This document shows positions 56,301 to 64,000 of a stretch of 64,000 bases of DNA, in pieces. The stretch comes from Nyssa sinensis. Taxonomy: Eukaryota > Streptophyta > Magnoliopsida > Cornales > Nyssaceae. How positions within the stretch are numbered: position 1 is the first letter of the stretch; every line of letters starts with the position of its first letter. The stretch is taken from positions 34,259,740-34,323,739 of the forward strand of contig CM018051.1 in the NCBI GenBank assembly GCA_008638375.1, written 5' to 3'. The position numbers and the translations under genes are program-made. The notes beneath the pieces were generated by a model. It was not told the origin of the DNA and searched no databases. It saw only the letters and a program-made list of their open reading frames with translations.

Positions 56301-59300
56301 AGCCAAAAAAAATAGGCCTGTCATGTTGTGTATTAGACTTTGTGTGTGCAGCTAGAGAGAGAGAGGGAGGGAAGAAGAAGAAGAAGAATAGAGGGTGAAG
56401 GCCTTGCATGCACTTTGAAGTAAACTCGAAGATCAAATAGAAACTTGGAAGAGTTTAGAATCGATGGTGAAAGGAGGACACTTTCACTAAAGGTAAACCT
56501 AACAGTAACTTTCTCTCTCTAAAACTTCAAATAGGAACTCATAGTTTTTAAGTAACATTCATGCTTATATGTGCATACAATGATGAATATATGTGTTATA
56601 TATAGAGAAACGAGGGAAAACTAAGTCAGAATACCCCGAAATCACAAAACAAATCCCTGAAGCTGCCATTGTTGAAGCTTGAACTAGGTTTGCATCAACT
56701 TACTGATGGATAGGGACTTAAACTAGACACTATGAGGGTCCTAAAATACGAAACCTTTTTGAAAATAGACCTAGGATCAAAGAGGAATTTGAAGTTACAG
56801 ACCATGGGTTCCAAACCCAACCTCTGAAATAGAGATTTAACCTTGATTTTTAGAACGGGGATTAAATCCCTATGTTGTGAGGGTCATCACAAACGAAATC
56901 CCATAAAATTTGATGAAGAAACGAGTATAAGCCGAAAGGATATTAAAAAATGCCATTGAAGCTCAACAGAGCTTTTGGGCTCGATTTAATCCATGAAACC
57001 AACGCCAAATAAAAGCTAAAATTGTTAAAATGGAACAAGAAGGATCGATGCCCATAAGTCCACGAAATAGGCTCTGAAAATTCGGGGGAATTAGGGCTAG
57101 CTACAGTGCCAATCATGTAGGAAAAATAATGAATAGTGACTTCGGGTCACGGGTTAGGTCCGATACGGATCTGGGTTGACCTGCTTAAAATGGATCCTAA
57201 CAAAAGTAAAATGCTACCGTTTGTTTAATGGAGGATGATGTCAGCATGACACAACAAGCCATTTGAACTGGTTAGTTCTTGACTTTTGAACCCGTTCATT
57301 TAGAACTTGAACCAAGCCGGATGACTTTTTGAACCCTTGCTCTAAAATTCTGTTTTGAACCTTAAACTTTTCTAAAATTATGTTTTAACCCCCCAAACCT
57401 TTTTGTTAATTACAAAATGGCCTAGAAAAATAATTTTAAATCCTTTTTAATTATAAAAAATTACCAAAATGTCCTTAAGCCAAGAATTGGCCAAGCAAAG
57501 GCCAATTAAAATGCATGAATAACCTAACCTAATATTTTTGGACATTCTGGGCTCAACGACAGAGTCCAATTTAGGAAATCAGACCCTGAAAAGTATGAAC
57601 GGACAAATGAAAAAATTTTAATTGTGGCCTAAGTGATTAATTAAACTATCAATTGAACTCTGATGACTTTAAAAATACCTACATTGATATTTTTGGACAT
57701 TCCGGACCTAACGGTGGGGTCCATTTTACAAAACAAAATTTTGAAAAGATAGACATGTGAAATATAATAATTATCAAAATCTCATTAGTGACACCAAAGC
57801 CAGTTAAATGTCAGAGATAGTCTATTTCAACTTTCTTTGATAGTCTGGACTCAACGGTAGAGTCCATTTGAATAAACGAAGCACTAAAATTTGACACGTG
57901 AAAGCGTAAAATTACGAAAACATCCTTAAGCTTAATATAAGCTATAGTTATGCAAAGTAAAATCTAGAAAAGCCTAAACTGATTATCTTCAACAATCCGG
58001 ATCTAACAGTGATGTCCTTTTAAGAAAAATAAGATCCAGTAATAAACCAAAAAATGACGAATACATTCTTAAGACTACTAAAAGAGTATAGATGGAATTA
58101 AAAGACATATATTAATATTTTAAAGACCGTCTGGACTCAAAAATGATGTCTGCATAGGCAAATAATGAACCGAAGAAAATAAAACGTAAAAGAAAAAATT
58201 AATAAAATACCCTTAATGGGAGAATAAGTTTCAGAGGGGACCCAATGGAGGGTATGAAACCTACCTTAGGGTTTAGAAGGCCGCCGAATCCAAAAATAGA
58301 ACCGGTCAAGACTAATAGCAACAAAGAGATAGTGATTAAATAAAATTATATCTTTATTTAGATATTGAGTTCAGTTTAATATGTGATCTAGGATTACCAA
58401 CAAGGGGATAAGGATGAGACAAGTGCCAAGGCAAGTAAAGTAAGCAAGTAAGGGAAGGACTCTGGACTCTAGACCACAGGTGAGTTAATCCTAGACTTTG
58501 AAGTGAAGGTTTTAACTCCATAATTTTTTAAGTGTTTTAAATTCAAATTCTTGTATTTACATGACTTGTGTTTCAAACATGCTAGTTCTATTTTCAAATA
58601 CTATCATGAATTGCAAATGTGTTTGTTTTAAATACCAATTGTTTATAAAGTTCTTACTTCAGTATGTCTATCTTAACCTCAAATTTGTGTTAAATGCCTC
58701 CTCTGAAAATGAATGTTTCTCACTCCAACTATGCTTAAAATGCTCTTAAAAAGTATTTCTTTAACAAACAAGGTTGTGCATAAGCACCATGAGCTTGTGA
58801 GATTCTACGGGACTCGCACATGAGAATTTGCCCAACAGAAGGTTTATCCCCTAGGCATGGAGACTCCTACAAGAATTGGTCTATAGATAAAAATATAGAT
58901 CCACAAGATAAAACTTATGAGGATGGATCGATACGGACTCATTTAGAAAGTGAAAAGATATAACATTGTAGGATGGTAGAAGGTTTATCCACCATTACTC
59001 TAAACATGATTTATATACTCATATTTCATGATTTAACGATTTACATTTCCAATTTCAATGAAACCTGAATCCACTTGTTCTGTATTTGATAAATTAAATG
59101 CTTTGCTTGAATTCCTTGAATGCTTCATGCTTCCGATTTTGAAGATTTCTGTATGTTGTATTTGAATTGTACAAATAATTAGTAGTGGTTATTTTTATAA
59201 ATTGTCTTATACTTAGACCACTATCAGTTGAAAACCCATGATAAGGTATCGGAATTACTCATGAGCTTTATATAAAGCTCACGTGAATTTATTCATGATC

Positions 59301-59910
59301 TGTATAGGTGATATAAAGGTGGGGTATGGGACCACAATTACAGTGAAGTACAAGTTCAGAAGTAAAGTGTGCTTAAGGTATGAGACTCACGGTTAAAATA
59401 AACATGAAGTTCAAAAGTGTGTGTGAGGTATGTAACGCACAGTTGATGTAAACATGAAGTTCAGAAGTATGCGTGAGGTGATATGAAGGTGAGGTATGAG
59501 ACCCACGGCTATAGTGAAGTACAAGTTCAAAAGTAAAGTGTGCATAAGGTATAAGACTCGTTGTTAAAGTAAACATGAAATTTGGAAGTGTGTGAAGTAT
59601 GTAACTCATAGTTTATGTAAACATGAAGTTCAAAAGTATGCGTGAGGTATGAGACTCACATTAGAGTAGGATGAAACTTAGATGTGAACGCGGAGTATGG
59701 GACCCACAGTTGATGTACTATTAATGAATGTAATGTTTCAAAAAAAAAATATTCTAACCTATTTAGATACAAGAAGGATCTATGTAACTCATGCAATTTG
59801 CTTCCACTACAACAATGAACATGATGTGATGTATGATTTCAAATGAATTTTGTTTAAGAAGCACTACTTGCATCTTCTAATCTATATAAGGTGGGTTTCA
59901 AGATGTGACA
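56300..59910. mobile_element. LTR-like repeat (family E), left boundary unresolved
   Basis: The right end AAGATGTGACA (59910) resembles the other LTR termini. Inside are a GA tract (56353), five hairpin modules (about 57548, 57703, 57847, 57994 and 58131) and a 170-bp higher-order repeat. No matching left end or target duplication was found, so the left coordinate is approximate. Confidence 0.4.
59307..59643. repeat. 170-bp higher-order tandem repeat, two units of three sub-repeats
   Basis: GGTGATATAAAGG at 59307 and GGTGATATGAAGG at 59477 mark a 170-bp period. Each unit holds three related subunits of about 56 bp built on AACATGAAGTTCAAAAGTRTG followed by GAGGTATGAGACTCAC. Confidence 0.8.
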
Positions 59911-59915
59911 TCTAT

Positions 59916-60956
59916 TTATTGGTACTTTTCTAAAACATCTATTTTGGTCTTAAAAATGTTTAAACGAACGTTTCAAAAAGTTTAAACAAACACCAAATTA
60001 TCTCAAAAACCCGATTGAAACATTAAAAATCCAAAACACAACTTATTGTTATGAAATTATTGATTAATTAAGCTATGTATCCTTTATTATTTTAATTAAA
60101 CATTGCAAGAAATGTGGCTATTTAATAATGATTATATTTATACTAATAATATAATACATAGCATTATAATAATTAATTCATTTATATTTCATAAATTTTT
60201 TTTTTGTCATTGTAACTCATTTGAACTAAACATTTCCAAATTTGATTATAATTAATGTATACTAAATAATATATATACTAAATATAATTTATTTGAAATG
60301 ATATATAATAAAAAAAATACTTAATCGTAATATTAATTTTATTTATTTAATACTTGTATTTGTGTTTTTATTTATTAAATTTTATTAACTTAATTTTATA
60401 ATATTCTATTGAACAACTATAGTACCATCTAATAAACTATAAAAGGCATAATTACTAGAACCAAGTCCTAAACTAGGCCCATTTTTTTAATTTGATCGGT
60501 TAAGAGAGCAACTCAATTTAGACTTAGATGACGCGGGAGTTTCAAAGAACCAACTATCACCATTTATCTATAAAGTATAACTTTATAATTGCCAAAAATC
60601 GAATCCAAGACAATGAATTAATAGCTTACTTCTTTCCTTGTCGTAAGTACTCTCATCGCGACGAAGTAGCTAAAGACGCATTGCATCAAGGGGCCATGTC
60701 CACAAACAATTCTAACCCGCCTTTTTTTTATTGTTTTTAATTTTCCCTCTACGTTGGCCATTGGGTTGCTTAGTGCTTAAACATGAAAACATGTAATTTT
60801 CAACTTTAGTACAGTAGTTCTCGCAGGAAAGGTTTTTTTAATAACAAAATTCAGTTAATCAAGAAGGACTACAAAGCCGTTGGTTGATTTACACACGACC
60901 GTATATTTATTCAATGAAATTAAAAGACTTGTCATCTTACCAACCCTAAATGCACG
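59916..60956. other. AT-rich intergenic DNA
   Basis: Very AT-rich with poly-T and poly-A runs. Nothing was recognised. Confidence 0.5.
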
Positions 60957-61470
60957 CGTAAAGTTTGCATGACATCTCGTAAAGAGGGTTCCATATCAAA
61001 AGAAGGCCCGAGTGCCCATATTGCTTGGTACATGTGATGTCTAGAGCCTCTCAAGATTAAGACTGTATAAAAGGGAAATAAATAAATAAGGTTCGCACCG
61101 CCTTGGATGGGTGAGAGGGTTGCAAACCAAATCTGATTACCCTGGTGGGGCATTTTTCAACATAATGGAATGAAGTTACAATAAACTTCAGAATCCAATA
61201 AGCCTGAGACTAGGGGCGAGGCTAAAAAGTGTAGGAGAATAAGGGCAATCTCCCACTCATCGAACGGGTGAGAGGGTTGCAAACCCAAGCGGTGAATGAA
61301 TCCACCGAGATGTGATCATGACAACTTCCCCCACAATAATGCCAACAAAACACCTAAACCAAGCTACTTACTAGATCAAGCTGTTGATCATAAAGTATCT
61401 AGTTTGCAATTTTACTTCCCAGGAGGGGGGAGGGGGGTGATTTCATTTTCTACATTCCGACTAAATAACA

Positions 61471-61753
61471 ATGCCATACTACTAGGACCATTCTCCAAAC
61501 AGCACACTACGAAAAGGAATTATCATCCACTACTGAGAAACAGTACCTCCAGGGTTCAACTAAGAACATAGATAAGGGCAGTTTGAAAATCACAAGAGAT
61601 ACTACTAGGACCATTCTCCAATGCCATACTACTAGGACCATTCTCCAAACAGCACACTACGAAAAGGCATTATCATCCACTACTGAGAAACAGTACCTCC
61701 AGGGTTCAACTAAGAATATAGATAAGGGCAGTTTGAAAATCACAAGAGATACT
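61471..61753. repeat. 150-bp tandem duplication downstream of MDL copy 2
   Basis: ATGCCATACTACTAGGACCA starts at 61471 and again at 61621. The second unit runs to about 61753. The homologous place in copy 1 (about 18660-18730) has a single unit. Confidence 0.9.
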
Positions 61754-62439
61754 TGCTTCAAACAAAACTTCACAAGAAATTCTTGCTTCAAACAAAACTC
61801 AAACTCCGTACATCCTCTATGCCAAACGAGTGAAAGACTGAAACGAATATCAGGAAAAAATATGTAGACAAAAATTACTGCTATGAGAATTTTCATTTGT
61901 TTAAGATGATTGACAAATTCCTTCCTTTTTTTTTAACAAGTTGACAAATTCCCTTTTTAAAGGGCAAAAGGGAACAACATTTAAAAGGAACACACTGTTC
62001 TTCAATAGAATTCACATGTGATCATGCACAAACTCACACTGTGTTGAAATGCAGAGAAATAAACATCTCTGAAAACCAAACTAAACAGCCAGCAAATAGT
62101 TGACAACAGTCCAAAAATTGAAGGAGGTCAGCATGGGGTACATTTGAAATTTTTTTTTAAGAGTATAAAACCTTACTTCTCTAGATAAGAAGTTACCCAA
62201 AATGTTCTCAGAATTGCTTGATATCATTAGCAAAGGATGCAATAAGGAAGGCGTCTAATATTGTTCCACATAGTCTAGAGCAATAAGATCCACAGCCACA
62301 AAATATATAATATTCCTCCTAGTAATACCACAGTAGTTATAATACCAAATTATCAGACAGATAAACTAAAAAGTTGCCCCCATGCATGGCATCCATTTCA
62401 TGACAAATTCAAGACAACACACCAGAAGTAAAAACAGAT

Positions 62440-63827
62440 TTAGAAGGTGGACCCATTCCATCCGAAGTTGGAGCCCTGGAAAAGCAAATGAAACAGTCAG
62501 TACTACAAAAAATGGCAGTAAATTACCTGAAATGGCTCCCAACAAAAGCATGGAACATTAAAAAAAAAAAGGGAAGAAGAATAGAAGATAAAAGCAATAA
62601 ACAGAAAAGATACTTTAGAAATCTAAATCTAATAAAAGCTTCGGTCATGGTTTTAATCAGTAAAGATTTATTTACATGATCTAGTACTGGTGTAAAGCAT
62701 GCAGACATTGTGCATATTCTTGACTTTGATGGGCCTAAACAAACAGGAAGAATGCAATGAGAAGACACAAGTGCTTGGAAATGACCTATCTCAGCGACAA
62801 CTTATAAAGTTGAGATAGCTTGCCTTAGTGTCGTAGAATTTCAGGAAGAATCGTGCTTTTGGAACAGACAACTTGGTTTCAAGTATTGCAGCAATTGCAG
62901 CACTCAGCTTCTTGTTTATTTCAGGGCCAAGGCCCCCAATGGACACCAACTCACCATAGGCCGCTGGCTGCTCGGTCCCACCAAACGCAATGGGCACTGA
63001 TCCCTTCAACACAATCATCACATACTGCAAAATAACAAACATAATTTGTTAATAGTTTCAGAAATTGAGTAATTTGAAGCTAATAATACCATCCGTCCTT
63101 TTAACAAGGGGCAAAATGAGGAATGTAAGTCGATTCAAGAAAAATTCAGAAGCATTTCTTTTGCAGAACAGAAAATCACGGTTTTAATGTAACACCAAGG
63201 ATCTGTCTAATCCAGTGAACTAAATTCCCAAATCCAAATCCAAGGATTAATCTTGTTAATTTTGGAAGATGAAAACTTGTTTTACACTAGTAAAGAAATA
63301 CACTTCGTCCCCTTTAACATGACTTGGGAACTTGTAAAATTCCACATTGCTGGACATTAGGAAATGGTCCCGGTCTAATATGTGAGCACACCAATAGCCA
63401 TAACTAACTCCTCCACCTCAAAAGTTAATATTGTCTATTTGCTATGTTATTTGGGAGACATAGCTCCATGAATAAGTGATCAAGCTTCAGTGATTGATCC
63501 CTAACAACGATTTTCTTAGTGTAAAGTGTTCTTCGGGTAATACTTATGACGATTTCAGATTCACTGATGTATAAAGATATAAGATCAGGAAACAGTGTAA
63601 CAACAAATAAAATTAAGCATGAAATTAAATACATACACAAGCGCTTACAATACATGTATCGATTTATGTATATATATGTGTATATATATATAGAGAGAGA
63701 GAAAGAGAGAGTATACAGCCTCAGGTTTGCCGATGATCTTGGCCACAGTGGAGGTGGCTTCGGAGAGGATGGAGGAGGTGTCAACGCCCTCCAGGCTGAC
63801 GTTAGTCGACAGGTTCAGGCAAGGCAT
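62440..63827 (-). CDS. MIF/D-DT-like (MDL) gene copy 2, intact
   Basis: Three minus-strand exons: 63717-63827 (37 codons), 62824-63024 (67 codons) and 62440-62475 (11 codons plus TAA), giving 115 residues, the normal length for the family. The start MPCLNLSTNVSLEGVDTSS keeps Pro at position 2, which becomes the N-terminal proline of MIF-type tautomerases after Met removal. Conserved blocks include [48 protein letters not shown] and the C-terminal GSNFGWNGSTF. It is closest in memory to the Arabidopsis MDL1/MDL2 type; the C-terminus STF is not a peroxisomal SKL signal, so it is probably cytosolic. Intron 1 (63025-63716) is GT-AG with a (TA)(GA) microsatellite next to the donor. Intron 2 (62476-62823) has a GC donor (AAG|GCAAGC) and a TTTTCCAG acceptor. 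Only 173 bp of upstream DNA is in the window. Confidence 0.94.
63668..63710. repeat. (TA)n(GA)n microsatellite beside the intron 1 donor of MDL copy 2
   Basis: The tract begins within 1-2 bases of the GT donor on the coding strand. Copy 1 has only a short CTCTCTCTATATC at this place. Confidence 0.8.
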
Positions 63828-64000
63828 CTTGTTTGCTGGCCGGTCTGAAAAACCCTAAGTTTTTGCTCTGAGTCTCTCACACTCGATGCCTCAACTAATC
63901 CCTCTTTTTTCTATCCACCCAAAAATAGTTGTTGGCTAACAGCGAGAGAATTTATTAAATTCAGAAAAAACCCTCTTGACTTAATTATCGAAATGCCCTC

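Larger units (their letters stand above)
60957..64000. repeat. Segmental duplication, copy 2 (MDL copy 2 and flanks)
   Basis: The direct-orientation partner of 18077-25642. It continues past the window end. It lacks the Copia insertion and carries its own 150-bp tandem duplication downstream of the gene. Confidence 0.9.

Noticed and set aside
59373..59609. Minus-strand 78-residue open frame with repeats
   Set aside because: It is a by-product of the 170-bp higher-order repeat.

Overview
This is a plant nuclear window, most likely from a eudicot. It has plant-type gene families (a PRA1 family protein and two plant MIF/D-DT-like genes with three exons), long AT-rich noncoding DNA, and dense LTR-retrotransposon content primed by initiator-Met tRNA. 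No bacterial, organellar or viral genes were seen. Only three host genes are recognisable, all on the minus strand: a single-exon PRA1 gene (16727-17383) and two MIF/D-DT-like (MDL) genes about 37 kb apart (19471-25379 and 62440-63827). The MDL genes lie in a direct segmental duplication (about 18.08-25.64 kb and 60.96-64.0 kb). Everything else that can be assigned is mobile or repetitive.

Layout. 1-7675: an old LTR-type repeat running in from the left, with 90-bp, 57-bp and 134-bp tandem arrays, split by a 3.05-kb solo LTR (3090-6140). 8277-13815: a complete but inactive chromodomain-bearing Ty3/Gypsy element. 13.8-18.0 kb: AT-rich DNA with a foldback element and the PRA1 gene. 18.1-25.6 kb: MDL copy 1, with a 4.84-kb Ty1/Copia element in intron 1. 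25643-41151: one old LTR element, closed by CCTAT target duplications, which swallowed a solo LTR (27437-32776, itself split by another solo LTR at 27540-30386) and a further solo LTR (34790-37725). 42347-45060: solo LTR. 45116-54490: a solo LTR interrupted by two more solo LTRs (47156-50328 and 50611-53975). 54.5-56.3 kb: unassigned DNA with perfect palindromes. About 56.3-59.9 kb: another LTR-like repeat with a 170-bp higher-order array. 61.0-64.0 kb: MDL copy 2.

The nesting was read directly from TG...CA-type termini and matching short target-site duplications. It gives a relative order of insertions without any database. The most useful biological observations concern the MDL pair. Copy 1 has lost the catalytic N-terminal proline yet keeps an open frame and all splice sites. 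Both copies share a non-canonical GC-AG second intron. Copy 2 preserves the empty site of the Copia insertion found in copy 1. A second theme is a degenerate module of about 140 bp carrying a GGACTC/GAGTCC hairpin, which recurs in several otherwise different LTR families.
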